Part shown: one piece after another, positions 35,001-49,260 of the stretch
How positions within the stretch are numbered: the first letter of the stretch is position 1
Layout: each line of letters opens with the position of its first letter
From: Elgaria multicarinata webbii
Taxonomy: Eukaryota > Chordata > Lepidosauria > Squamata > Anguidae
NCBI RefSeq assembly: GCF_023053635.1
Contig: NC_086175.1
Coordinates: forward strand, 118,370,740 to 118,434,739
Direction: 5' to 3'
Length of the DNA stretch: 64,000 nt
Translations under genes and position numbers: made by a program
Notes under the pieces: generated by a model
Databases searched by the model: none
What the model saw: the letters and a program-made list of their open reading frames with translations, nothing else
What the model was told of the DNA's origin: nothing

Positions 35001-38000
35001 AAACATACAAAAGATACTAAGGAAAGAAAACATCTAAAATACATGCTGCTGTATTGTAAAGAACAACAAACTGTGATGGTGGGAGGTGCTCTCAATTATT
35101 ATTATTATTATTGATTAAAAGTTACTTAATGCTGTTGACCAAAAGTGTTTACGTTTCCTAAATGTTTCTACAATGGGAACAACAGAGATAAGCATCACCA
35201 TACTGAGACTTAAAACAGCCTGTTACTGTAAGGGTTGTTGTTTTTCAGTGTCCCAATGAAAGTCATATTTGGTTCCCCCCCCCACCTAATCATTTATTTA
35301 TTCACAGAACATTTTTACATGGTGTGCTGGCTCTACACCAATGTGTAACCTGTGCACAATTTCCATATCTAAACATGAACAGGATATATGTTACTCTAGA
35401 ATGGCTGTTCTCTCTGCCAGGGGATTGGAACTGTTCTAGCACTGAGTGATCTCATTCTGTGGCTCAGTTCAGACAACATAACAACCCATACTCAACCCTT
35501 GTTGTTGAAACATTGTTTATCATGTTGTCTGATCCCAGCTGCACTAACAAATCTTATCTTGTTAACCACAAACAACCCATAAAGGGAACCCATGGTTTGT
35601 TGTTGGTTGTGAACTATGGGTTGTTTGTGGTTAACAAACCATGCTTTGTTACTGTGGCTGGGTTCAGACAACATGAATTTTAACAGAATTGCAGTTGGCA
35701 TGTGATCTATTGTGGAATGTTATTGTTTTACTGTGGGGCAGGGGTGGACAGCCTTTTTGCCTCCTTGGGCTATAGCAGTGATGGGTTGGGGATCGCATGC
35801 CAGTGGTAGGCATAGCCAAAGGCAGCCATGGGTTTGTCTTGGGCTGGCTATAGATGTGGCCAGGGCCAGTATCTCCCTTCCCCTCCCTTTCTCTCTCACA
35901 TGCATATACAACCTACTTACCTCTCACTCTGACACATGCATACGCTATCCCCTGAGATCTTAACACATAGGAATAAGAAGCTTTAAATCCTCCCCATATG
36001 GTGAGATCAATTGCCTCTCCTCCCCAGCTGAGCAGTCAGGAAGGTGGGGAGCGGTTCCCCATTTAAACTGTTTGGTGGGTTGGTGGTAGTACGATTGTGC
36101 AGAAGAAGGTGGCGTGCGGACATGACTTTTCATGCACCATACGTGCTATAGGACACATTTGGGACTTCAACTTTTAGAGACACATTATATTATGCTTGTG
36201 GCTTTTACTAATTTGATTGATGCAACATCTGTGGCTGTCTTTTTTTCTTAAACAAGAATTGTTAAATGTCCAAAAGTTAAGACCTGTCAAAATTTTAGAT
36301 TGTAAGTCATATGGCAGATTGTCTTGTTTTGTTTTATTCTGTACAGCGCCATGAAAATTGATGGCGCTTTATAAATAAATAAATAAAATAAATAAATAAA
36401 ATAAAACATGATAACCCATGGTACAACAGCAATCCATGGTTCAATGCCAACCCACACTCAACCCAACAGTGTGGGTTATCGTGTTGTCCGAATCCAGCCA
36501 TTCTCTCAGATACAAAATACCCAGTTTCCACATTCTGCCATATGAGACTGATGGGAGCAAGATGTCCTGAGACAGCCAGCCATAGAATCACTTGTACTGA
36601 ACTTAATATTTTTATTTTCTTCAGCATATTGTTCATATAATTTCTACTGCATAATATAGAAACTACTTATCTGATGACATCTTCAGTAAACAATTTTATT
36701 AGATATACCTTTCCAACACTATTGGGCTTCCATCCGGCAGAGGCTGCCATTTGTCTCCTGTGTTCTAAAAGAGCCTTGCGCTTATTTTCATTATTTTCGT
36801 TAATTTGTTTTCGTCTTGCAAAAGCAACAGAAGCTGAAAGTGACAAAACACACACTTTGAATACATGCTGTGAAAGTTGCACAAACATTTCCAAAACAAA
36901 TAAACCAAATATATTGACATGCAATGAACACAAAGGTCCCTAGAATTAACAGGGGGGGGGGGGGGAATACATAGATTGCTTAACCTGAGTTTGCCACTAT
37001 GAGTTAAGTCAGTAATAGTGCACAGGCTAGATGGCAAATTTGTTTGTATGGTACCCATATGGCTTTGCCTCAGAGCACAAATTTCTAATTTGTGGGGGAG
37101 ATTCAGACCAGGAAAATGGAGGGAAGTGATATGACAACCTTATAACTTTGTAAGCACCTTATTAAAGGGGCATGGAAGTGCCCCTTTAGTTAAGGTGCAC
37201 CCCCACCCAAAAAAAGATTACACCGTTATAAGCCTCAATGTTCCACTGCTTATAAAAATGACACCTGTTGAGCTAATTGAAACTTGGCATCCATAATCTT
37301 CCTGATGAGGTCTATAATTGTACAAAATTTCAAACCAATCCAATCCAAATTGCCACAGGTATGCCACATCACGAAGTGCTGAAAATTGACACAGTTGTAG
37401 TTTTTTCTCCAAGCATATCACATATTTCTTTCAAATGATGGTAAGAACCACTGATGTACATTATTTTGACTTCTCTAGGAGGTGTGCCTTTCATTGATTT
37501 GGTGAAATTCTGAGCAACGGTTCAAAAATTATTAACATGTTATTGTCTCGTGGAACCCGATAAGAGCAAGTGTCGAAGAGTTATGTGGCATTGCTCAATT
37601 TCACCCTGAAGCTAAAATGCTGCCAGTATGCCAGTGTTTTCCATTGGAATTCTGTTAGGGGGCTTTTATGTGCCGTGCCTATTCCTTTAGTCATAGAATG
37701 TGACTTCGCAAGGCAAGTCTACACATTACTACACAGATTGGGGGCCCATCATTGGGGAAGGAGGGGAGGGAGACTGTAAGCATTCCCCCCCCCGCCCACT
37801 CTCGCACTGTGGTCCCAATCTACATCAGCTCCCTATGACTCCAATTTACATGCCAAAATAGCATATAGTTGTAAGGTAAATTGCAGACATATGGTAAAGG
37901 ATTAAAATCCCCTACCCACCACTGTAAGATCTTCCACATGAGGTCCCATGAGCTTACCTTTGAGTAAAAAGAAAAACCTAGCCATATCTTTAAAGTAACA

Positions 38001-38575
38001 TGCAGTTTTACCCTCAGAGAATTTTGGAGGGGTGGGGATGGGATGCACAGGTGGGGGAAGCGTGAGGATGTAGGGCCTCACTCCACCTTTCTAAAAGCAG
38101 CAATGCAGTGCAAGGGCCCTGATCCTTACTCTTACTTTCTTTGCTGTGAGAAAAGGACATGCAAGAATCGTGTCTCACATTATGGGTATATTCATATGTT
38201 GTTCAGAACCTAGCCCTAATAAGTAATTCCCATTACGTGTAATCTTTACATGTGGGGAATGGAAGCAGGGATGAGCCTACTAGCTCCATCCTCCCCTTGC
38301 CATTCTCACCACTTTCTACATGTGGAGATGACTGTGGGCCCTTGCTTAACGGCCCTGTTTTTGGCATGGTTATTAATCACTGGGACTGCAAGCTTTAATT
38401 TGGTAAATTAATAAAGCAAAGCAAAGCATCAGTTTATTTGTGGGAGCAAATTCTAATCACTTAGGGCAATTTTTAATTGGTTGGGTTGAAAGCTAAGGAC
38501 ATAAGAAGAACATAAGAAGAGCCACGCTGGATCAGACGAAGGGTCCATCTAGCTCAGCATTCTGTTCACACAGGC

Positions 38576-38627
<52 letters not shown>

Positions 38628-41600
38628 CCGCTCCATAGCTGAAGCTCTCTGGGCGATTTACAAAAATCAAAACATTAAAAACAAATATACAAAATCTATA
38701 AAAGGCAGGAGCCACACTACTGCTTTATAGTGGTATTGAAGTGCACTGGCAACGGTTGGGGCCCATCGACACAGACCATACACCACTTTCATACTGCGCT
38801 AACCTGCTTGGTGTAGATTATACCACAGTGGCTGACCAGCTGTCAGTGGGAAACCCACAAGCGGGGCAAATAAAGTTATTCTGATTCAGACAGAAATACT
38901 ATAAGATTATAATAGAATGTATAGTGTGAAATAATCTTTGGAAAAGGGATTTGAATTTTCCAAAGTAGCATATGCGCTGAAGAAGAAACCAGCCTGATCT
39001 AATTCACCAGTATAGACTCGGTAATTTTCTCAAAAATACACATGTATTCCAGATGTACTCCATAAACATATTACATTCTCAAAGTCTATTCTCTAAAAGT
39101 TGCCAATGCATAATAAAATATAGAATTGCACACATGAAACTAGAATACAGGCACTCAATCCAAACAAGTTCTTTCATGTTTGCGCGTACACACGGATCAC
39201 TGACTGAAAGGACAGATATCCTTTAACTATATACATTCCTGCCAAGATTTCACTAAAGTTAGCCAATAATGTATTCTTTGTCTTTTCCCAACATCAAAAT
39301 CTGACAAAAAGGGAACCTTACTGCTTGGCTGAGAAGAAAAAATTGCATTCACCCTAACACCTGATTTAATAGAGCCCATCAGATTGCCGCCATCAATAGT
39401 GATGTGAGACACATTCGGTCTACTGGGCTGCGAGTCGGCATTATTTGAATTATTATTGCAGGGGATAGCACTATGCTGTGAATCTCCTGAAAGAAAGAAA
39501 AAGTACAAAGCAAGGTTTTAAAATTATATTAACACCATCCAACTCCAGAAATTAGAATCAAACATTATTATTTAAACTTTTATTTTGTGCTTAGTTCCCA
39601 CCCAGCCCTCCCTCAGGCCCATACCCTTCTGTATTCTTAGATGCAAAGTAATTGTTTTACCTAGCTTCTTTTTATGACAAGCGGTGATATAAACGCATGA
39701 AACCACTTTGCCTGCATGTCCAGCATCAGCAGCACCCAGCATTCTGGTGCATTTGCCATAGTGTACATGCCCCAGCATGTACACTATGCTGGGGCATGTA
39801 CACCTTGCTTGAGCTCCCCCTAGTGCATGCCACCACTTGGGCCCTACCGCAACTACCAGCCTCCTCCTCCTAAGTGGGGCCTACCTGGCTCTCACAATGC
39901 CATGGGAGATAAAATATGGTGGCCGCCAGGCATGGCCCAACCAAGACATTTTTTCCTGCCTGAAGCAGAGGCACCCCTTCCCACCCAAGTCACCGTGCAA
40001 AATATCCAAGCCAAGTTATTTTTGGCACATGAGGCGGAAAATCCCGAAAGCACCTCCATTAATCCTTGGCAGTACAAACACAAAAATAATGAATACAAAC
40101 GATTTGCTCCCTTTTCATGAGACCCCCAAAAGTACTGCTTGAGGAAGCTGGCTACCAATACCCTTGCTACCATGGCCCATAGGAGATGAGCAGCTGCTCA
40201 GGTCCAACATATAATAGCTGCAGCACTGGGGGATGGGCGGGGGGGGGGGGAATGACAGCTGCAGTAGTGCTACCACCAGGGGGAGTAGGTGGCTTTCAAA
40301 GGTTCACCAAAGGAAGCCTGTCCAGGCTCCCTAAACCTGAATCCGAGCCCGGTTATTTCAACCTAAATCATGGTTTACAAATGCTTTAAAATAAATATAC
40401 CCCAAATCCATTCCCACAAAGGGTAGCTTGCTTCAGTTCAAGTTTTTAAAATGGGAAGGGAGCTTCCTTTCTTCAGTCAGACAAGGGACTGTGGTTTAAT
40501 ACAGTGTGGCACTATTTCTCAGGGCTAAGACTGCTGGGCTACCCCACCCCCTTTTAAAATGTCCAGGGTCAGACACTGAATAAGATTACGGACAGGAGAA
40601 GGACTACTTGACTGGAAACAGTTCCATACCTTGATTTAGAAGGGAAGTATGCCCAGCCCCTCTTCTGGTACAACTCTGCCCCTTTTTATTTCTGAGGTTA
40701 CTATAAGATTGGTTCAATATGCTGGAATTAAATTTTTCCTAAGTTCCTTGCTGTCACTCCCCCCACCCCGCCTGCTTCTGTCCCACGATACTTCCTCTTT
40801 CTTCACACAGGAGAAGAATGAGGAAGTAAACAATGACCATGTGGCCCATTCAGTGGCCGTTTTTATTGTGCCACTTTTCCTGCAAACTGCAGGAAATGGT
40901 GGCACATTCCGGGTTTTTTTTAAAAAAATGGATTTAAAAGGGTCTGTTTTGTGACAGAAAGAAGGCAAGAATGTCGACAAAAGGACCCGCGGACATACGT
41001 AAATGGGAAGTAACAAGAATAAAACACTATTTTTTAAAAGGAGATAAATCATACCAGCAGCACCATCCTTTTGAGCCAGGGCACGATTCACTCCTTGCCA
41101 CAAGATTGTGATTTCTTCATCAGTTGGTGTACGATCTGGACATAATCCATTTTCTGAGTACATGGAGCCTCTTTTTGTAAAGCCGCCACACTGAGCAGCT
41201 GATTGAGCGCACTTGGTCTTTTTCAAAGGCTCGTACGTGAATATACTGTAAGAAGGTCTCATTGTGGCCACGTGAGAATGGCAAGAACTACTTGAAATTG
41301 AAGGGTCTTCTGTAGTATCTCTACCCAGATCTTGACCTTCAGGCAAAAGATGCCTTTCATTTAAGAAGTGACTGTTTTCAGTCTCTGTGGGAGGTTTGCA
41401 CATGCTGTCTGATGGATTTTCATCCAGCCTCTTGCCTGGTGTAGGTTTACTTGGTGGGTGAGGCATCATGATTTTGCCTTGAGTTTTCATAACCTTGGTG
41501 GCTTCAGTAGCAGACTGTGGTCGGATAATGGTGCCTTTTCGGTTTTTAGTTATTAAAGTTGATGATGGGGCTTTTGCAGATTTTGGTCGTTTGATCATTT

Positions 41601-44600
41601 TTGTTCTACCTTTGCGTGGATTGCTTCTTGGATTTTTAGGGTCACAATTATATACAAGGGGTATTATTTCTTCACTTCTTGGTGCCATCCATGCCTGCTT
41701 AGCAACATGATATCCTGCAGATACAAAAGCATTCTGAATCCCATTATCTCTTTCTGAGTCCCCAACCATAGCACCATTGGCAGATTTCTGAGAATTTTCC
41801 AGGTGATCTTCTGGAAAAACAGAATTGAGTGTACAAGATGGAATGCTTCTAAGATTGGTTCTAGAAGTGTCAACTTTAATTCGAAAGCCAGATGATTGGG
41901 GCTGTGCCTGAGGTATTTCAGCGATACCTTGTTCTGAAAACTTTTCATCATAATTAGCTCTCACAGCTTCATTAATTTCATCAAACCACCTAAGTTTTTT
42001 ACAGTTCTTTTGAATATCAGCATCTTTCCCTTTTATTTTTGCCAATTCAACACTGTCTCTAGCAGAGGCCACAGGCTGATTCCCAAATTTGACCCCTCTG
42101 TTTATAACCATCGCTTTGAAACAGCCAGGTTCATATTTAGATCCTTTTTTCAAAATGCTTTTTGGCAATTTCACTACTTTTCTCTCACTGGGGTTATTCC
42201 TCTCTTGGTCAAGATCAGATAAATTGTCCGTGAGGTCTCCATGAGGCACAGATAAAATTTCATTGACTTTTTCCTCTTCATTGTCTTTCTGTTGATCAAT
42301 ACTGCCTTTATATGTGTTTTCAAACAAAGGTGCTTCAACATCAACATGGTCAAAGCATTTTTCATCTCCAGCAGCTGTAACACAGCCTATATCTTCAGTA
42401 CACCTTGCTGCATGAGCGTTTTTTCCCTTCTGCATACAGTTAAGTAAGAAGCTGTTACTGTATGGAGCAGTGGCACTGCACTCTCTAATAGGAAAGACTA
42501 CAGGGATTACAACATCCTGAGTGGAGGCTTGTGTTGATGAGGTCCTGTTATTCTGGGGAAATTCAGAATTCTCTTGTACTGCAACAACTGGAGAAGGATC
42601 AGGGCTAGCCCAAGCTTTGTTTAATTTCAGTTCAGGCATATCAGTAGCTAAAGGATTTTCTCTGCTAACTATTCCTGAAGATGGAAGTTTCAATACAAAG
42701 TTTTTGTCTTCTCTTTTAATTTGGGTGAAATTTAGATCATCATCATCAGGCCATCTCTCAGCCTCTCTTTGTTCAGAAGTACTTGGAGCAGATGATTTCT
42801 GACCAGGACTGCATGTGTCTTCATCAGAAGGTACAACATTGTATTTAATTAAAATATCACGAAAAGGGGAGGTTGTTTGGATATTTGAGGTATTTAAATT
42901 TATGAGCCAGTTATTGACATGCTGACGTTTAGAAAAGGAAATATCAGTTTCATCAGAGAAACATTTATTTCTAGTCCGCATTCCCTGTGAATTGAGAGCT
43001 GAAGAGTCCAGCTGTGTAGTCAAAGAAGATGTTTCACTGGGTGTTGTACAACTTTCGTTAGGTTCTCCAGCCTCAAGACTGTCCACACTGCAAACACTTT
43101 CTGAATGGGCTATTTCATTCACTTCTTGATGAAAATCCTGAGACAGAAAAGTAAACAAATTATGAATATCATTAACACATTTTTACTTAGTCAAGTTATT
43201 CATTCAGTCACAATTTAGGAGAAAATTGTCCTTCTGTATTTTGTGAAAAATAGTAAGAAATGTTCAGTTTTGCAGTTCAGAGAAAAGGCATATTGCTTAC
43301 CTGTAACTTTAGCTCTTCAAGTGGTCATCTATGCATTCGCACATATGGGCTCTGTGCCTGTGCAAAGCATTGATTCGAGAAACTAAGGATCAGTTTGGCA
43401 GGCCCCTCCCCCACCGTTCTACTATGTGTATCCCTAGTGGGTTCCCACCAATCCCTCACTCCCTTGAGACTGCCTAATACGGCCTCAGATTCAAGAGTAC
43501 CATTATACTTTGTTACCACATCAACACTGACATTGACACCGAAGTGGAGATGATTGGTGGGCTATGTGAATGCACAGATGACCACTCGAAGAACTATATT
43601 TACAGGTAAGCAACCTACCTTTCTTCTTCGTGGTCTCTGTGCATCATACATATGGGCCATTATCACTTACCAGAGGTTGGTAGGTTCAGGATGATGTCTC
43701 ATTGAAGGAGTGGTGAAAGGACTGCATGTCCAAAATTGCAGTCCTCTCAGGCTCGAACATCGAGCTTTGTAGCGTGAGATAAATGTCGAGGGCTTTGCCC
43801 AAGTCGCAGCCCTGCAGAAGTCCAGTAGAGAGACCCCACATCTGATGGCACTGGATACAACCCTTGTTTAATGTATGGCTTCGACAGTTCAAGCCCATCA
43901 ATCTTGAAGGCTAGTTTGATGGTATGGACAATCCAAGATGCAAGCTTCTGAGGCGATACCTGTGACCCTTTCTTTGGTCCTCTATAGCATACAAAAGTCA
44001 TTGTGACTTATAAAAAGTTCTAGCTTTATAAAAAGCAAGGGCCTGTTGAACATCCAAAGCATGTGAAGTTGCCTCTAGTGCAGAGGAAAGAGACAGGAGA
44101 AAGGTTGACAAAATAATGTCCTGGTTCAGGTGGAATTCAGAAACCACCTTTGGAATGAATCTCAGGTCCGGGTAGATCACTACTACGTCCCTATGAAACA
44201 TCAAATGGGGGGGATCAATATGCAAGGCACACAACTCACCTGATCTTCGTGCCATTGTGATGGCAACCAGAAAGGCAATCTTTCATGAGAGTAGATGGAG
44301 GTCCACAGTAGCAAGGAGTTCAAAGGGTTTTGTAGTCAAGAGCTTTAAGAACAACAGACAAGCTCCATTGGGGAACTGGAACTCTTATCCAGGGCACAAG
44401 ATTTCTTAGCCCCCTCGAGAGCTGTCAAACAACTTGGCATGTAAATATCAAAAACCCTTGGATTGGAAGATGGTTAGCTGAGATAGCACAAGATAGACCC
44501 TAATTGAAGAGTACTCAAGTCTTTTCTGATACTGGGTGTGAAGGTAAGTAAGGATACCATTCATCGAGCCACAGATAGAATCAAAGTTATTGGCCTTAGC

Positions 44601-47600
44601 AGAAACGCAAAACACCTTCCATTTACTGGCACAAGATTTCCTTGTTGCCAGCCTACAAGTCACATCCAAAACAAGGCACACCTCAAAAGGAAGCTGATTC
44701 CTCATTGATGAATCCTCCATGCTGTCAGCCTGAGTGCGGTTAGGTCTGGATGTCGAACACAACCCTGATCCCTGGCAGCAGGTTCAGTATCAATGGCAAG
44801 CATATGAACTGCCCCCTATGAAATTGAGGACTGGAGCAAAACAGGCCTATATCAGCCACCATGGTGCAATCAAGATAGAGTTGGTACCATTGGCCAACTC
44901 TTCATTAATCTTCATTAATACTCTTGTCCACTGAGGAAAAGGGTAGAACAGGGTCCTCATCCATTGTATCAGGAATGCATTCCCTAGGCATTATCTGCCT
45001 ATTTCCACTCTTGAGCAGAATTTGCTGCTTACCTGGTTCTGAGCTGCTGCAAGTAAGTTCCCCTCTCGAGTTCCCCAGCATTGGAAAAGGAAGCAGAAAA
45101 TTGACCAGGCCATTTGCCATTTGTGAAATGTCACATAAATTTGGCTGAGTGAGTCAACTCTCTATAATAGAGTTAGGACAGGGATGCACAAAGAGAACTG
45201 GTTGGTACAATGATTCTAGCCACTTTGATGTTGGCATCATCAATGAGAGGGCCTCCCAAGATTTTTTGACTGTCTGCAGCAATGTTGGTAGGAAAGGAAC
45301 TGTCACTGGAACTGAGGCTTCAGTATAGACAATATCAAATACTGGGTCCTGCAGATGCTCACTGGGTTGTTGTGTGTCAACACTGAGAGTTTGAGGCATC
45401 CTTAGAATCTGGTCTGTGAAATAACCCAGGTCCTTCAATGGGGAAGCCACCTCTTAGGAACATACAGCATCATCTGGGGACGACACAGAAGGGGGAATCG
45501 GTGAATATGATGTTGAATCCAATTGGCAGACTTCTACAGAGTGTGTGATGTCCCAGAAATGAAATCTCTCTCCTCCTATGTCTGTGTACCGAAGTCAGAG
45601 GTGGTGGTAATGGACAATTAGGAGAAATACAGTAGCCACACTCTCTCTATGATATTAAGCCATCGGTATCACAGGAGGCAAGCAATAGTGTCTCAGAAAT
45701 GTAGATCTTGGTGGCACTGGAGAAGGATCCAAGGAAGAGGTCTCCGCAGGAGGAAGAGATACCGTCACTGATGGAGGTGGCTGGGATTGAGGGGAGGTAG
45801 CACCTAGGCACCGTCCCGAATCAAAGTATGCCTCTCGGTCTCTATATAGTTGCCATTCATTGCAATGATAGGTCCCATGTGGTGGAAGGGGCCAGTCCAA
45901 ATATCTGTCCTAAACTTATAATGGTGACCTAGACCTATCACAAATGTCATGTTCATATGGTCTCTACAAGTGTTCCGATCAGATTGATTCAGGGGAATCC
46001 TTGTGGTATCGATGTTCTCTCCACATCAGAAGAATGCACTGGTCACTGAGACAAAGGGGTCTTTAATCTTACCCTTGGATGCTGAGGCTGTATGTGCCAG
46101 GCCCAACATCAATACAGACAGCAAATGTGTCGGTATCAGTGAATTCAATAATGGAGGATGCACTGAAATAGAAGATTTAGGAGTGGACTCATAGGGTTTC
46201 TCAGTGTCAGAGTCATGTGGTTTTTTTCAGTTCCTTCTTCTTGTGTTTCTGTGACTCTATGTTTGGTTTTGGAGCCCTCACTCTTCTAGATATCTTGGTA
46301 GAAGAAATTGTTGGTGAATGCCCAGCAGTTGATGGATCTGTTTGGTCCAGGGTCAGGGCCGAAATACTCAGAGAGGGAGGAGGAAGAGTAAGCAGTCTCA
46401 CAGATGTGTTTACTGCCTCCAAGGATTTTCCCCCAAAGTATTGCCTTTAAGTGGTCCAATTGATTATGTCTCACTTGCTGAGTATAGCTCTGACAGTGGG
46501 GGACAGGTCTCCACTACATAAGCCTCTCCCAAACAAAAAAGGCAGAATGAATGGCCATCAGTGGGAGTAGTCTGCTGCTGCACAACACACACACTTGCGG
46601 AATGGAGCTTTTAATGTCGTACACTTCCGCCCCACAGTGATCAGAGATCAAACTAAAAAACCCAACTATTCTAATTGTTTGTTTTAGATAGAAAAAATGA
46701 CAGAAGACTGGATAGAGAGAAAGAGTGATGAACTACCTTAGCAAGATTAACAAACACTGCTTAATGAGCAAAGTTCCCTACAAGACAACCAGCAAGGCAG
46801 TTGAAAGAGAATTGAGGGACTGGGTGGAAACCTGCCAGAGACATGCACAGTAGGACAGTGGGGGAAGGTTCCCGCCAAAATGATCCTCAGCTGTAGAATT
46901 TCCCGAACTGAGGCTTTGCACAGGCACAGAGCTCTTATGTGTGATGCACAGAGGCCACAAAGAAGAACAATAAGGCGTGCTCTTCACTAAATCAACTGAT
47001 ATGTGCTGGAAAAGTTTTTAAAAAATGTTAATGCGAATAATTTCATAGGAAACATTAGCATTTTTCAAAAACTGTATTTATACAACTTTTTTCCCACCTC
47101 TGCGAGTGTCTGAAATGTGGAATGCCATCTTGCATTCAGGGTGAGGCGTTCTAAAAATGTAATGAAAAGCCAATTAACTGGAGCTTGTACTTGCTCACTG
47201 ATTTTAGGGCAAGAAAAATATGTGAGGTTCTTGGATATCACATAACTTCATTTTTAGGTATGATTTCTGCACAGAGCCAAACACAAATTTTCAGTTTTGT
47301 AGGTGCTGATATATCAAATTTCTAGGTGAATACATGCCTGCCATGTTTCAGTCTATTTAGAGGACGATATCTTTTTTTAAAAAAAACCTTCTAGATGGAT
47401 GCAAATTTAGTCAGAATATTACTTACACATACAATACACAATCCAGTAAGTGCAGCACTTGGCAGTTTTTGATATGTTCAATTTCTGGAAATCACTATAA
47501 AACACAAACTAGGAATGCTTGTGCTTCGTTCTTTTAATTTCAGCCTTATAAAAATAGTTTAACTTATCTCTCCCTCTTGAGCTAACAATGAGAGCTAGTT

Positions 47601-49224
47601 AAACTTGTTCCTCTAGGACAAAATATGTTAGCTGATATCAGTCCAATATATTTTTTCTGTGGGAACTAAATTTTATTTGAAGAGTGAAAAGGAACTACAA
47701 TTGCAGTAAGAAAAGCTCCCCCAAAACAGCAAAATCACGAACATGCATGGTGCAGATACCACTAAATTATTCAGATTTAGAACTGAAAGTATAGTTATTT
47801 CTTAGGGATATAAATAGGGAACAATATTCATCCTAGTGACAGAGTCTGTATTGGTTCTTTTATTGACCTTAAAGAAAAGGAATTTTAGGAATCTTTATAA
47901 TCCTGCTGGGCCTGTAAAATAGCAAAAGGAGAGGTCAAAGGATGTCAAAGTATAATCACACAAATGTGGTGTGCAGCTTGAGCTCTGCATTTCTCAGCAA
48001 CTGTTACGTGCAACTATTATGGCTGTTAAAAAGCAAAAAGAAAGCCTGTTCATATTACAGATAGCATTCTCAACAGGATCATAAAAAGTTCCTTACCACT
48101 CACACTTACTTAATTAAAAATGGCCCTGAGAGTTTTCAGCAAGAAAAATTGTAGAATAAAAACACCATAGGGTGAAATAATGTCAATAGTTACTCTGTAT
48201 TGTTTTCAGTTGTCTGTCTATAATCAAATCCTTATATATCAGAAAGTGAAGCATCTTCAACATTTGTAAAACTGTACCAGGTTTACTAAAAAAGCCTCAG
48301 CGGCCCCTAGTGGCAGTTTAATGATATAAAAACAAAACAAATTGTTTATAGTATTACTTTGTAATTCAAGCAGCAGACTGTGGCCATAGCTAGACCTAAG
48401 GTTTATCCCTGGATCATCCAGGGGTCAAACCTGTTCATCTAGGTGACACACAGGGGATCCAGTGCTCAGGCGGGGCGAACCCTGGATGATCCCAGGATAA
48501 ACCTTAGGTCTAGCTGTGGCCTGTGTGAACTCTAAAAAGATGCAGTGAATGGACTTTGATTCCTTTTGATTGATAAAGCATAGTACCGTAGCTACTACCT
48601 ACCAGAATAATTTTCTCACTAAAAATACTTACCTCACCAGGATAATGTTAAGGCCTTTAAAGGGTTTTTTACTTTTTGTGAAATAAGAACACTGAGAGTA
48701 GAAAAGTTATGAATTAATCAGTTTAAACCTTCCTGAATCCTGACTGGCAATTTAAAAAGTAATATTGCACTAAACCAATGCTGAATTACTTACACTCATG
48801 TAGCCAAGTCACTACTTTGGAAACTTTGGCCGTAGCTAGACCTAAGGTTTATCCCAGGATTGTCCTGAGGTCAAACCTGTTCATCTAAGTGCCACACAGG
48901 GCATCTAGCGCTCAGGCAGGGACGAACCCGGGATGATCCTGGGATAAACCTTAGGTTAGCTACGGCCTTTGTAAAAATAAAAACAAAAAACCCAATAATA
49001 GGGATTTTTAAGAACTTCCTTCCTTTACGATTTTAAAAAGCACAAATTCAAAAATGACCTTAATGCTTTCAAGAGCAGAGAGTGTTAAAAGGATAGCAGG
49101 TAATTTGGCAACAACCGCCTTACTATCTTTTTTAGTGTAAAGACGCAAAGACTACAATCTTATTAATGAGTAATACTCCTCTCAGCAAGAGTATATGTAG
49201 CATGACGTGGCTCTTGGACAAATT

Positions 49225-49260
<36 letters not shown>

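Noticed and set aside
40714-41054. Extension of the large CEP126 frame past 41055
   Set aside because: A donor GCTG|GTATGA is at 41055, and exon 7 joins in phase with conserved sequence; the extra ~110 codons have no conserved features.
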